DNA of 64,000 nucleotides from Nematostella vectensis. Lineage: Eukaryota > Cnidaria > Anthozoa > Actiniaria > Edwardsiidae. A program made the position numbers and the translations under genes. The stretch spans positions 17,612,994 to 17,676,993 of the forward strand of contig NC_064040.1 in the NCBI RefSeq assembly GCF_932526225.1, given 5' to 3'. The notes beneath the pieces are model-generated. The model saw nothing but the letters and a program-made list of their open reading frames with translations, had not been told where the DNA came from and searched no databases. This document shows positions 56,201-63,189 of this stretch, in pieces (positions within the stretch are counted from its first letter, which is position 1; each line of letters starts with the position of its first letter).

Positions 56201-59200
56201 TACCAGGCACATAGCAAGCCACTCTACTTCCCGTGCAGACGAGAGAGAAGACCAGGCACATAGCAAGCCACTCTACTTATCGTGTAGACGAGAGAGAAGA
56301 CCGGGCACATAGCAAGCCACTCTACTTCCCGTGTAGACGAGAGAGAAGACCGGGCACATAGCAAGCCACTCTACTTCCTGTGTAGACGAGAGAGAAAACC
56401 AGGAACATAGCAAGCCACTCTACTTACCGTGTAGACAAGAGAGAAGACCGGGCACATAGCAAGCCAGTCTACTTACCGTGTAGACGAGAGAGAAGACCGG
56501 GCAAATAGCAAGCCACTCTACTTACCGTGTAGACGAGAGAGAAGATCGGGCACATAGCAAGCCACTCTACTTACCGTGTAGACGAGAGAGAAAACCAGGC
56601 ATATAGCAAGCCACTCTACTTACCGTGTAGACGAGAGAGAAGATCGGGCACATAGCAAGCCACTCTACTTACCGTGTAGACGAGAGAGACCAGGAACATA
56701 GCAAGCCACTATACTTACCGTGTATGCGTGAAGCTTGTATTTGTGGAGCTCTATATTTTTGTCTCTGTCCAGATTGCGCACAGAGAGACGAACACCTTCC
56801 CTCATCCTAAGGAGCAGCTGGTACAAAAAGACGATAAAATCAGAAGCTCTCAATATAGGCCATACCAAAACGGCTCATCGAAAACTGGCTAGGGTGTGAA
56901 ACGTTAACATTTTCTCTCTTGTATTGTTCATGGTGTGATTTCTGTGCTTCGATCTCGGTAAGAGATCCAGGAGAATTTTTACAAAGTAAACACTATACAT
57001 GACGTCACAAAAATCATATGTATGGTTTAAATATCTATTATAAGACTCAGTCCTCGATCGCACTTAGTTCGGGAGCCAGTGACTGGAAAGATGCTTGTTC
57101 AATTTGAGAGCTTGCCATTTTTTTACCTTCCTAAGATAAATTGATGTCAATGTAAGTTTATGTAGGAGTGGCTGTAGAGACTTTTAGGCGGGCCAACCCT
57201 TCCAAGTCGCTCTATATGGCTGCCATCTTGAACTATTGTTATTAATTAGCTTAATAGCAGAGGCGAAATAAATCTCTATAGAAAAGAATATGCAATGCTA
57301 AAATGACGATCTGATCGGCAAATATACTAAATATATATTTTCAATAATAGATCTACACCGTAGAAGCCATAAATGTCGCCAAATGAAATGAAATCAAAGA
57401 CCAATTGCCCTTATATCCCTTAAAACCCCTGATTTCATTAAAGAATCAACAATGAATTTTGCAAAGACAGAGAGAGCGATACATGATATCCCCTAATTTC
57501 AATGTCGGCCCACAATTTCATTCTTACTGCCAAGCAAAAATTATTTCTCATTGATATTCAAGCAATTCTGCGTGATAAACTTTCGGTCAGACTAGTGTAA
57601 TGATGTAAGCTGTACCACTCTTGTACCACTCTTTTGCGCCTCTATTCCCAATTGAACCCCTCCCTCCAGCTTTCCTCGGACTAAAATTATATCCAAACGA
57701 AAAGTAAATAGAAGCTTTGGCCAACCTTTTTCAGGAGTGCAGCGCTTTGCTGCCTGAACGAGGGTGATTGGCTATTGATGTTAAGTTGTAGAAAGGTCTT
57801 CAAGAGGCGCATATCTGTCACGCTAACGGACTCTGTCGTGCGAGGGCTGTCGCACAAAAGGCCTAGGGCGTCTAGACGGCACTGTCACGCAACAAAGAAA
57901 ACAATAGGCAGTCAGCAAAGTATTTCAGCTCCATGGTAGGTAGCTCTACCGGAGACAAATATTTATCAAGCTCATCGTCTCTACCCATACCACCCACCAC
58001 CACCATCTACATCACTTTTACTTTTACCATAATGATTATTGCTGTCGCCTAGAGCACCAAAAGGGCACTTCCACGCAAAAAAAAAAAAAAAAGGCAACTT
58101 TAACGATAGCATTACAAGACGACAAGGAAGCGATGAAAATGCACCAGGGCAACAATAGCAAAAGGCAACAATAGATCTACACGGTAGGCAAAAATACCAA
58201 GAGAGCACAAAGCAACACATGGCAACAATAGCAAAACAGCAGAAGGCAACAATAGCAACACAGCACAAGGCAACAATAGCAACACATGGCAACAATAGCA
58301 ACTCAACACATGGCAACAATAGCAACACAGCACAAGGCAACAATAGCAAAACAGCAGAAGGCGACAATAGCAACAAGGAACAAGGCAACAATAGCAACAA
58401 AACACAAGGCAACAATAGCAACACATGTCTTTAAAAAGGTGACCTTGGTTGAGGAAGAATGGGTGGAGGGGGTATGGCTGGAGAGGGCATGGGTGGAGGG
58501 GGTATGGCTGGAGAGGGCATGGGTAGAGGTGGTATGGCTGGAGAGGGCATGGGTAGAGGGGGTATAGCTGGAGAGGGCATGGGTAGAGGGGGCATGGCTG
58601 GAGAGGGCATGGGTAGAGGGGGTATAGCTGGAGAGGGCATGGGTAGAGGTGGTATGGCTGGAGAGGGCATGGGTAGAGGTGGTATAGCTGGAGAGGGCAT
58701 GGGTAGAGGGGGCATGGCTGGAGAGGGCATGGGTAGAGGGGGTATAGCTGGAGAGGGCATGGGTAGAGGGGGTATGGCTGGAGAGGGCATGGGTGGAGGG
58801 GGTATGGCTGGAGAGGGCATGGGTAGAGGTGGTATGGCTGGAGAGGGCATGGGTAGAGGTGGTATAGCTGGAGAGGGCATGGGTAGAGGGGGCATGGCTG
58901 GAGAGGGCATGGGTAGAGGTGGTATAGCTGGAGAGGGCATGGGTAGAGGGGGTATGGCTGGAGGGGGCATGAGTAGAGGGGGTATAGCTGGAGGGGGCAT
59001 GGGTAGAGGGGGCATGGCTGGAGAGGGCATGGGTAGAGGGGGTATGGCTGGAGGGGGCATGGGTGGAGGGGGTATCGCTGGAGAGGGCATAGGTAGAGGG
59101 GGTATGGCTGGAGGGGGCATGGGTGGAGGGGGTATGGCTGGAGAGGGCATGGGTAGAGGGGGTATGGCTGGAGGGGGCATGAGTAGAGGGGGTATAGCTG

Positions 59201-62200
59201 GAGGGGGCATGGGTAGAGGGGGTATAGCTGGAGAGGGCATGGGTGGAGGGGGTATAGCTGGAGAGGGCATGAGTAGAGGGGGTATGGCTGGAGGGGGCAT
59301 GGGTAGAGAGGGTATGGCTGGAGAGGGCATGGGTAGAGGTGGTATAGCTGGAGAGGGCATAGGTAGAGGGGGTATGGCTGGAGGGGGCATGGGTGGAAGG
59401 GGTATCGCTGGAGAGGGCATGAGTGGAGGGGGTATAGCTGGAGAGGGCATGGGTAGAGGGGGTATGGCTGGAGGGGGCATGGGTGGAGGGGGTATCGCTG
59501 GAGAGGGCATAGGTAGAGGGGGTATGGCTGGAGGGGGCATGGGTGGAGGGGGTATGGCTGGAGGGGGCATGGGTGGAGGGGGTATAGCTGGAGAGGGCAT
59601 GAGTGGAGGGGGTATAGCTGGAGAGGGCATGGGTGGAGGGGGTATCGCTGGAGAGGGCATGGGTGGAGGGGGTATGGCTGGAGAGGGCATGGGTGGAGGG
59701 GGCATGGCTGGAGAGGGCATGGGTGGAGGGGGTATGGCTGGAGAGGGCATGGGTGGAGGGGGTATCGCTGGAGAGGGCATAAGTGGAGGGGGCAATCTTT
59801 GGCGCTTTTGAATCTCTTATGACAGACTCCGTTTCTGGCTCTTGCATGTACTCTGTGAGTTCACCTTCGGCTTCTCATATTCATCTTTTCACCAAAAACA
59901 ATGATTTGAAACCAGAGCTGTGATCCGTGCTCATATAGGTGGTCGCCTTCCTACTTCTTTGAGTGGATGACGTTACCGGCACGTTACCGTTATCGACTAC
60001 TATTTGTAGTTCACCATTCTCTTCCAAATGACATACTGCTCACCTGATCATCTGTGTGACAAAGAGCTTTCTGCAGGACGTCAACAGACACTACCCCTCC
60101 CCACACATCTGACATTACTTCTCTCTCGGTCCAGCTCTCCTCGTTAACTTTCACCAACCCCAGGCTCCTTGCAGTCTTAAGACACGTGACTAGCGCCTTT
60201 ACATTTTCACAACGTGTTCCTATAAATAAAAAATATTTTACTTAAAGGAAGATAACGGCTATCAGTCTCCAGCCATAGCTCTGCTCGCAGGCATTTCATT
60301 CCATATCGAAAAAGCTTATGCTTCCCATCCATCGGTAGCAGTTGAAATAACTATTTATACTATACCTCATTCCAGCTCTCGCGCGGCTTAACAAAGTTCA
60401 TTTCAAATTTTATTTCAAGTTTTATACTTTATTCGGAAATATCACAATATCTTCCCAAAAACAGCAAATTGGAATCTTGGAATATTTGCTAGGCGGACAA
60501 AATGGCGGCTCCGAGACTTAACCGATACCTGCAGACTGCAGCTGTGTAATCATGATGTGAAGACTCTCAGGGCAGCACTTTAGTAGTTTCGGTAGACAAT
60601 GCTGCAACAATGAACAAACCATGCAAAAAATGCGTCCAGCGCAGCTCTAAGAACCAAGCAAGCAGCGGACCAATCAACAAGCACCAAGCACGCAGCGAAC
60701 CAATCAACAAGGACCCAGTACGCAGCGGACCAATCAACAAGCACCAAGCACGCAGCGAACCAATCAACAAGGACCAAGCACGCAGCTGACCAATCAACAA
60801 GCACCCAGCACGCAGAGCACCAATCAACAAAGACCCATTTTTCTAAATTATGGATGCATAAGCTCTGTTTACTCGTTTACCCATTGTTTAAGGTGTTGAC
60901 TGGGTTAAGGTACAAAAATATACCCGAAATATATAGACTGATTAGAAGTTTGGAATTCCTCAGATAAAATATAAAAAGATTTTGTTTGCTATCATGTTCG
61001 AACTTTTTCAAGTGCTATCAAATTTTCATGTTTGGAAAAGACCATTTCGTGCTTTATTGAGATGGATATAACTGCGAACTACGCAACATTTGCCAATCAG
61101 GTTTCGTACATCTCGACAACTCCCCACAACATCCAGACAAGCAGTCATGATGCCCCTAAAAGATCGTAAACAAGTTTTCAAAATTTCGAAGTGTGCGAAA
61201 CCTGGTCCCTGACAGGTACCGTGTATTTGATACAATGTAAGGTTTGATTAACGGATAACTGCTTACTGTACGCAGTTGGTTAGGTTACTGCAGTTTTTCG
61301 ACATTCTGATGACCATGACACATAAATCGCCTTCTGTCTTCCGTCATTTTTTAAAATCTTTGAAGCCAGCAATGGCTGTAAGCAATAAGCCGGTGACCAA
61401 TGACAATCGTTATTCCGTTTGTCGCTTGATAGCGGTTTTTCGGTTGGAAACGAGAGTTCGCAAAATATTGAAAATCGCAGTAAATATATAGAAAGTAACA
61501 GCAAACACTGTTGACAGAACTTTTGTAACAGAGAAGTCCTGCACGTACCTGAGTAAGGATGACTCTCCTGTTATAGTCACCACACAGATGAACAAGCACT
61601 GGGCCCACCCATGCCTACAAAAACAAGCATCCGTCACATCCTGTATCCACATTTTTTAATTTGCGATGAATAAATGCCGACTTTTGCCATTTCGTTCTTC
61701 TAATGTACCATACCTCAAACCAATCATTAAGACTCTTCTCGGAAGAGATTAGTTCCTCTTTGTGGATGAAACTCATCTTTTCAATGAAGTCCATGGCCTT
61801 AAAAGAATGTCATACCCGTGAATTCCTATATCAATTATAAGAGTAGATGACCATAGTAGATAATAATGTCAATAATGATAGTGGATGATGATGACAATAA
61901 TTATAGTAGATGATGACACCGAGGAAGTAGATGATCCCTACATGATAATTACACTGATGATAGTATATAATAATGACAATGATGACAGTACATGATGACA
62001 ATGATGATAGCAGACAGGGAAGACAATGACAATGGATGATTGTAGATGATGTCAATGATGAGAGTAAAATAGAATTTCAGAAGAAATGCAGAATGCCATC
62101 AGATTCAAATGTAAACTATTTCCAATAAGGCCTGGGGTATGTATCATTACTATTAATATATACTAATAATATTATCAATACATTTTCCTGTATCCACCCA

Positions 62201-63188
62201 TTCAGAAAACAGCTCAGCTTTTAGGCAGTGCCTGAATCAATATATCAGACACCAACAACCATAATACGAATTGCAGAAACTTAAAAAAACTCCAATAATG
62301 TTAAAGGGAAATGTCCATCAGAGCCATTTTTACCCCAGACATTTGCTGAAATACAGTTATTGTATAGGAAACCAGGTAACTTTAGGGAACAGCGGTCAAT
62401 GAACCTAAAATCCTTAGAATTTCTAGATGTCTGTAGAAAAAGTTCAGTTGCATGCACATTGTTGAGTAAATAGTTATAAAATAGTTATAAATAGTTAGTA
62501 AATATTGATAAATATAATAAAGTGGAACTAAAATCATTCAGACATACATGTGGGGCAATGTTTTTATCGTTCATCGCGGCAAGAACTTTAGAAGGCAAAC
62601 CTGGATGCCTTCCTAGGATGCACTTAGCTCCTAAAACAGAAGCAATGCAACACAATGGGCCATATTTCCCTCTGACATGCCAGTCCTGATCAATCAGTAA
62701 CTCTGCAAGGCATTCCAAGAATCGATCCTCAGTTGGAACTGAAACAAAGAAGGGGAATACGCCTTCTTAACACACACTGATAATGTAAGACCTTGCAGTC
62801 AAAATAAAATGGCTTTTTGAAATAAATCCACATAGCCAATCAGAAATGAAAGAGTGTAGCAAGTTACTCAGGTGCTCTAGTCGAATACCAGTATCCCTAT
62901 CTGTTGTGAAAGTCAGCATGGCTCCCATATCTTTTTAGCAAGGACATGACTGAGCTATCCCTTGATTGTTTTGCAGTATGTATTTTATATTTTCAGCATT
63001 TAGTAGAAATGACATTTTTAGATACTAAAATTAGTTGCTATTTTATATTTTCACCATGTTCTAAATATGCGAAATATATTAATATATAAGAGATGTAGTT
63101 GTATCTTGCACAACTTACCATATGTTGAGACAGAGACGTGAACGGCAACAACATTTTCAAATATTGCTTTGGTCACGTGCCGCACCCC
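28630..63188 (-). CDS. THADA: THADA-like tRNA methylation cofactor (27 exons; N-terminus outside window)
   Basis: Exons on the minus strand, 5' to 3': 63119-63188, 62548-62738, 61714-61797, 61549-61614, 60529-60601, 60044-60219, 57726-57881, 56719-56817, 51577-51697, 50978-51129, 50193-50360, 49084-49268, 48346-48482, 48041-48201, 47750-47859, 46312-46444, 43048-43170, 41077-41168, 40817-40906, 37806-37925, 37134-37280, 35921-36677, 35623 or 35619 to 35706, 34926-35065, 34425-34575, 34141-34251, 28630-29273. With 35619 the sum is 4545 bases, 1514 codons plus stop, and every junction is phase-consistent. The DUF2428 core is visible (VCCWRTMKEVALLLG, SKHRGAFELAYTG, TRRSAGVPF). THADA/Trm732 proteins are alpha-helical-repeat partners of FTSJ1/Trm7, which 2'-O-methylates tRNA position 32. 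Compared with vertebrate THADA (about 1950 aa), some 400-450 N-terminal residues are outside the window and two segments of about 40 residues are absent. Several introns carry minisatellites tied to splice sites. Confidence 0.93.
29258..33815. repeat. 43-bp minisatellite carrying splice acceptors, about 100 units
   Basis: On the minus strand the unit holds aaacctttacctctcag then gtgattattcccccgtgc: a pyrimidine tract, AG and the first bases of exon 27. Variant units contain an extra ggaagcacg. A block of about 1.29 kb is itself duplicated: aaaaggtttaatattaggg at about 31,162 and 32,452, ggcccgggggaataatcac at about 32,108 and 33,399. In unit A the same intron has only about 0.9 kb of array. 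Confidence 0.95.
34141..34251 (-). CDS. THADA: THADA-like exon 26
   Basis: Acceptor atttctaacag, donor aagggg|gttagt. Encodes TPLEFWDIVVFLLHDDDPG and KETMAEVMTLLYLQ, matching the helical repeat near the THADA C-terminus. Phase 1 to 1. Confidence 0.9.
34425..34575 (-). CDS. THADA: THADA-like exon 25
   Basis: Acceptor tgttcttag, donor agctag|gttagt. Encodes SLDVRLQTAEVFSRGASRLL; phase 0 to 1. The pseudogene version (16,141-16,288) is one codon shorter. Confidence 0.85.
34926..35065 (-). CDS. THADA: THADA-like exon 24
   Basis: Acceptor actttttccag, donor gctatg|gtaagc. Encodes ARDSVRCAILAFLSSLVPQ. It is duplicated in the pseudogene at 16,639-16,778. Phase 1 to 0. Confidence 0.82.
35619..35706 (-). 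CDS. THADA: THADA-like exon 23
   Basis: Acceptor tttatctag. Encodes VYEVLALVGDSSRFPETIES and CCITFNE. The best-looking donor gag|gtatgt (exon end 35623) gives the wrong phase for exon 24. The next GT, ggtat|gtgaag (exon end 35619), restores it. Confidence 0.75.
35921..36677 (-). CDS. THADA: THADA-like exon 22 (large, with a lineage-specific insert)
   Basis: Acceptor tatcttttttag, donor agcaag|gtacgc. Starts ENPCYLTRAVFLDIAH, conserved in THADA. A low-complexity middle of about 110 residues rich in Ser, Lys, Glu and Asn follows, then the conserved helices resume (VASCLLDSPEYEVRLLALD). 252 codons, phase 2 to 0. Confidence 0.9.
37134..37280 (-). CDS. THADA: THADA-like exon 21
   Basis: Acceptor ttcctcacaag (weak), donor aaccaa|gtatgt. 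Encodes NSGQILHLLLHLAENRSL and VEKIVWTGTK. The acceptor was chosen because it alone preserves phase 2 to 2; a stronger-looking ggacag 43 bases downstream breaks the frame. Confidence 0.78.
37806..37925 (-). CDS. THADA: THADA-like exon 20
   Basis: Acceptor ttatttcgtag, donor ccaag|gtctga. Encodes MKTRLMAARAIVPLV; MAARA-VP is a THADA landmark. Phase 2 to 2. It joins exon 19 in frame although a segment of about 40 residues found in other THADA proteins is absent between them. Confidence 0.88.
38900..39112. repeat. Dispersed repeat, inverted copy of 5183-5400
   Basis: Reads agcgataaaaaaggtagcaa then gtctctttatacggg, the reverse complement of the copy in the expansin-gene intron. Confidence 0.7.
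39374..39545. repeat. Dispersed 170-bp repeat, second copy
   Basis: Near-identical to 6945-7118, including the terminal direct repeat taaccggttggtcaacccgc and the flanking ggcttgctttttttgccat. Confidence 0.85.
39687..40115 (-). pseudogene. Unrecognised coding remnant, frameshifted
   Basis: On the minus strand one frame reads EGSYDSSVDSFIQEQENPN and KIKGEVSLLRTLLK. The frame then shifts near 39,930 to TPYSNTVTNTSFTGSQGISP and continues ALFSNAIIHGGQFSVTN to the end KTLRIQSDSDDELAV and stop. The composition is protein-like and the acidic tail looks like a real C-terminus. The family is unknown; it may be a transposon accessory ORF, since it sits among repeats inside a THADA intron. Confidence 0.4.
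40195..40275. repeat. Dispersed repeat end (gaagaagtcttat motif), copy 1
   Basis: ctgccctgaagaagtcttat, then agacgaaaatttggcagagt and ccagtttttggtgtattg. The same block occurs twice, in opposite orientations, at 47,060-47,230. Possibly the end of a retroelement. Confidence 0.6.
40377..40670. repeat. Pentanucleotide microsatellite (TATAA)n, about 58 copies
   Basis: Nearly perfect taata/tataa pentamer for about 290 bases in THADA intron 19, about 150 bases downstream of the exon 19 donor in transcript orientation. The long LYYII-type ORFs in it are repeat artefacts. Confidence 0.98.
40817..40906 (-). CDS. THADA: THADA-like exon 19
   Basis: Acceptor tttttgcttttag (a long T-run), donor caacag|gtaaag. 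Encodes MTGREFFSRYPSMHPFLL and then KHLEKATEFLN; phase 2 to 2. It is too short for the ORF minimum and was found by motif. Confidence 0.92.
41077..41168 (-). CDS. THADA: THADA-like exon 18
   Basis: Acceptor tctgccag, donor aactg|gtgagt. Encodes VRNSSTLLFSALVTRVFGV and AKDDHSRRN; phase 0 to 2. Confidence 0.95.
41807..43027. repeat. 24-bp minisatellite next to the exon 17 donor, about 50 units
   Basis: The minus-strand unit is ggttacccagtgagacccat plus gggt. The array starts about 20 bases past the exon 17 donor. The exon frame stays open as WLPSETHG-type octapeptides to about 42,400. Each unit has cca|gtgaga, a donor-like match. Confidence 0.96.
43048..43170 (-). CDS. THADA: THADA-like exon 17
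   Basis: Acceptor tttcatcag, donor tgggca|gtaagt. Encodes NILRALYRDTRLGEDV and ISGFTSSSWA, strongly conserved. 41 codons, phase 0 to 0. The exon frame runs on through the 24-bp array beyond the donor. Confidence 0.95.
43175..45025. other. THADA intron 16, no exon recognised
   Basis: AT-rich sequence with g-runs (43,440-43,530), a short direct duplication of agaaggatatttgcaccga (44,272-44,320) and a hairpin-terminus motif (44,693-44,725). Confidence 0.5.
44693..44725. repeat. Hairpin-bearing terminus of a dispersed element (family member 3)
   Basis: ctggctccgcttttaggcaa then tgcccaaatctatat, the same terminus as at 4417-4450, 23,250-23,280 and 62,208-62,240. Confidence 0.6.
45030..45107 (-). 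CDS. Possible additional THADA exon (weak)
   Basis: The frame MLMRTLRALAGSSGMERAK resembles the segment that follows exon 16 in other THADA proteins (pattern M-K/R-x-L-x-x-L-A-G). No donor fits the phase 0 needed by exon 17, and a 50-bp duplication with ttacgcgtga disturbs the upstream side. It is either a decayed exon or chance similarity, so I leave it out of the model. Confidence 0.25.
45952..46305. repeat. 24-bp minisatellite next to the exon 16 donor, about 15 units
   Basis: Unit ggtggtgatagaagtggtga plus tagg, nearly perfect. In transcript orientation it starts about 10 bases past the donor gtacag|gtgcca. The exon frame reads through it as PLSPLLSP repeats. Very low divergence points to recent expansion. 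Confidence 0.97.
46312..46444 (-). CDS. THADA: THADA-like exon 16 (DUF2428)
   Basis: Acceptor tttgtttcctag, weak donor gtacag|gtgcca. Encodes SGTRRSAGVPFFVQ; TRRSAG is nearly invariant in THADA/Trm732. Phase 2 to 0. The 24-bp CT-rich array starts about 10 bases past the donor and keeps the exon frame open. Confidence 0.92.
46445..47745. other. THADA intron 15 with an inverted dispersed repeat
   Basis: No exon. 47,060-47,230 holds two head-to-head copies of the repeat end also seen at 40,195-40,275 (agacgaaaatttggcagagt; caccaaaaactgg in both directions). Confidence 0.55.
47750..47859 (-). CDS. THADA: THADA-like exon 15 (DUF2428)
   Basis: Acceptor tttttgtacag, donor atggag|gtaaat. Encodes VKRIGDFFTAVLLTSKHRGA and FELAYTGFMKLCEVLW; phase 0 to 2. 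The HRGAFELAY motif is a family hallmark. Confidence 0.95.
48041..48201 (-). CDS. THADA: THADA-like exon 14 (DUF2428 start)
   Basis: Acceptor ttttatttaag, donor gatcag|gtcagg. Encodes VCCWRTMKEVALLLGDL and ends GLLTADQ, the most conserved part of the DUF2428 domain. Phase 1 to 0. Confidence 0.95.
48346..48482 (-). CDS. THADA: THADA-like exon 13
   Basis: Acceptor atttttctcag, donor attaatg|gtaatc. Encodes WKHLVSRLLTELFVVAELV and VVTSSSPEGHVI. The SSSPEG motif is diagnostic of THADA. Phase 2 to 1. Confidence 0.92.
49084..49268 (-). CDS. THADA: THADA-like exon 12
   Basis: Acceptor cttcactaacag, donor tctaag|gttagt. Encodes NESLVLAAARAPMHGAVFC; phase 0 to 2. Confidence 0.9.
49287..49450. repeat. 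33-bp tandem repeat upstream of the exon 12 acceptor, about 5 units
   Basis: Unit aaatcatatagcagacagag plus aaaagacgtatat, starting within 20 bases of the exon 12 acceptor. On the transcript strand each unit contains a pyrimidine-rich cttttctctgtctgc, like a duplicated pyrimidine tract. Confidence 0.9.
49765..50222. repeat. 33-bp minisatellite made of exon 11 end plus donor, about 14 units
   Basis: On the minus strand each unit reads ctgagtaccttgctggggac, then ccaaag|gtaaaca. The copy nearest the exon is the real exon 11 end and donor. Most units are 33 bases, two are 32. Most keep an intact gtaaac. Confidence 0.95.
50193..50360 (-). CDS. THADA: THADA-like exon 11
   Basis: Acceptor ttgtctttag, donor cccaaag|gtaaac. 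Encodes LLLMVEQLVTSPRAVDAST and ends ATEYLAGDPK; 56 codons, phase 0 to 0. Its last 27 bases plus the first 6 of the intron are the unit of the 33-bp array that follows. Confidence 0.88.
50978..51129 (-). CDS. THADA: THADA-like exon 10
   Basis: Acceptor tatttctcag, donor tttcag|gtattg. Encodes MKCFSDTYDVNKQLAYDLL; phase 1 to 0. Confidence 0.88.
51255..51395. repeat. 36-bp tandem repeat in THADA intron 9, 4 units
   Basis: Unit tatggtccatggtataaggt plus ggaaaaaccctttt. Lies mid-intron between exons 9 and 10 and carries no evident splice site. Confidence 0.9.
51577..51697 (-). CDS. THADA: THADA-like exon 9
   Basis: Acceptor cttgtttgcag, donor acagcg|gtaaga. Encodes RFLQWYSNLLFSSLFPGASF; phase 0 to 1. 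The LFPGASF motif is a conserved THADA landmark. Confidence 0.92.
52015..56735. repeat. 50-bp minisatellite of splice donors, about 90 units
   Basis: On the transcript strand the unit reads gtctacacg|gtaagtagag, then tggcttgctatgtgc. The first copy is the real exon 8 donor (gcatacacg|gtaagtatag). Many units keep gtaagt; others are gttagt, or changed to ggaagt or ataagt and so lost. Larger blocks are duplicated, for example the unusual acctgagagaccaggcac near 53,305 and 55,800. Confidence 0.97.
56719..56817 (-). CDS. THADA: THADA-like exon 8
   Basis: Acceptor tttttgtaccag, donor tacacg|gtaagt. Encodes LLLRMREGVRLSVRNL and ends KLHAYT; 33 codons, phase 0 to 0. Its donor is the first of the roughly 90-unit 50-bp array that fills the following intron. 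Confidence 0.85.
56865..57720. other. THADA intron 7, no further feature
   Basis: AT-rich unique sequence between exons 7 and 8. No tandem repeat or exon is seen. Confidence 0.5.
57726..57881 (-). CDS. THADA: THADA-like exon 7
   Basis: Acceptor gcgtgacag, donor aaaaag|gttggc (weak). Encodes CRLDALGLLCDSPRTTE and LNINSQSPSFRQQSAALLKK, a highly conserved THADA block. 52 codons, phase 0 to 0. Confidence 0.9.
58145..58430. repeat. About 24-bp repeat (ggcaacaatagcaa), about 11 units
   Basis: Imperfect units ggcaacaatagcaaaacagc plus agaa, sometimes shortened to 18 or 15 bases, in THADA intron 6. A poly-A run precedes it at 58,078-58,092. Confidence 0.9.
58450..59795. repeat. 30-bp minisatellite, about 45 units
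   Basis: Unit gggtagagggggtatggctg plus gagagggcat, strand-asymmetric (G-rich on +). The transcript strand is C/T-rich and each unit has ccctctccag, an acceptor-like sequence. It is open in several frames on both strands, giving ORFs of about 450-510 codons that are artefacts. Intronic: exons 6 and 7 join in phase without it. Confidence 0.96.
60044..60219 (-). CDS. THADA: THADA-like exon 6
   Basis: Acceptor tttatttatag, donor gatcag|gtgagc. Encodes VTCLKTARSLGLV and ends ALCHTDDQ. Phase 1 to 0. Confidence 0.88.
60529..60601 (-). CDS. THADA: THADA-like exon 5
   Basis: Acceptor cattgttgcag, donor ctgcag|gtatcg. Encodes HCLPKLLKCCPESLHIM, a well conserved THADA segment. Phase 0 to 1. A 6-copy tandem repeat lies about 55 bases upstream of its acceptor. 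Confidence 0.88.
60655..60840. repeat. About 31-bp tandem repeat, 6 units
   Basis: Unit aagcacgcagcgaaccaatc plus aacaaggacc, in THADA intron 4, ending about 55 bases upstream of the exon 5 acceptor. Confidence 0.9.
60850..61545. other. THADA intron 4, no exon recognised
   Basis: Short ORFs without family resemblance. Exons 4 and 5 join in phase across it. Confidence 0.5.
61549..61614 (-). CDS. THADA: THADA-like exon 4
   Basis: Acceptor gtttttgtag, donor ctcag|gtacgt. Encodes AWVGPVLVHLCGDYN and then NRRVILTQ; 22 codons, phase 0 to 0. Confidence 0.82.
61714..61797 (-). CDS. THADA: THADA-like exon 3
   Basis: Acceptor ttcttttaag, donor tttgag|gtatgg. Encodes KEELISSEESLNDWFE; 28 codons, phase 0 to 0. 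Confidence 0.82.
61845..62060. repeat. Degenerate GATGA/ATGACA simple repeat
   Basis: Irregular runs of gatgatgacaatgatgatag-like sequence in THADA intron 2. Confidence 0.8.
62208..62240. repeat. Hairpin-bearing terminus of a dispersed element (family member 4)
   Basis: gctcagcttttaggcagtgc followed by ctgaatcaatatatc, the same terminus as at 4417, 23,250 and 44,693. Confidence 0.55.
62548..62738 (-). CDS. THADA: THADA-like exon 2
   Basis: Acceptor tttgtttcag, donor cacat|gtatgt. Encodes FLECLAELLIDQDWHVRGKY, the conserved segment of the family's N-terminal half. Phase 1 to 0. Confidence 0.9.
63119..63188 (-). CDS. THADA: THADA-like exon 1 (first visible)
   Basis: Acceptor ccttttaacag, donor atatg|gtaagt. 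Encodes VRHVTKAIFENVVAVHV, matching the conserved helix before the WHVRGKY region of THADA. Phase 0 to 1. Confidence 0.85.
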
Positions 63189-63189
63189 C

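Noticed and set aside
52015-56735. ORFs of about 95 codons with VACYVPGLLSRLHGK repeats
   Set aside because: Frames through the 50-bp minisatellite, non-multiple of 3 and interrupted by stops. No protein family.
58303-59847. ORFs of 450-514 codons (GGMAGEGM-, STHALSSHTP-, PPLPMPSPAI-type)
   Set aside because: A 30-bp repeat without stops is open in several frames on both strands. Exons 6 and 7 of THADA join across it in phase, so it is intronic.
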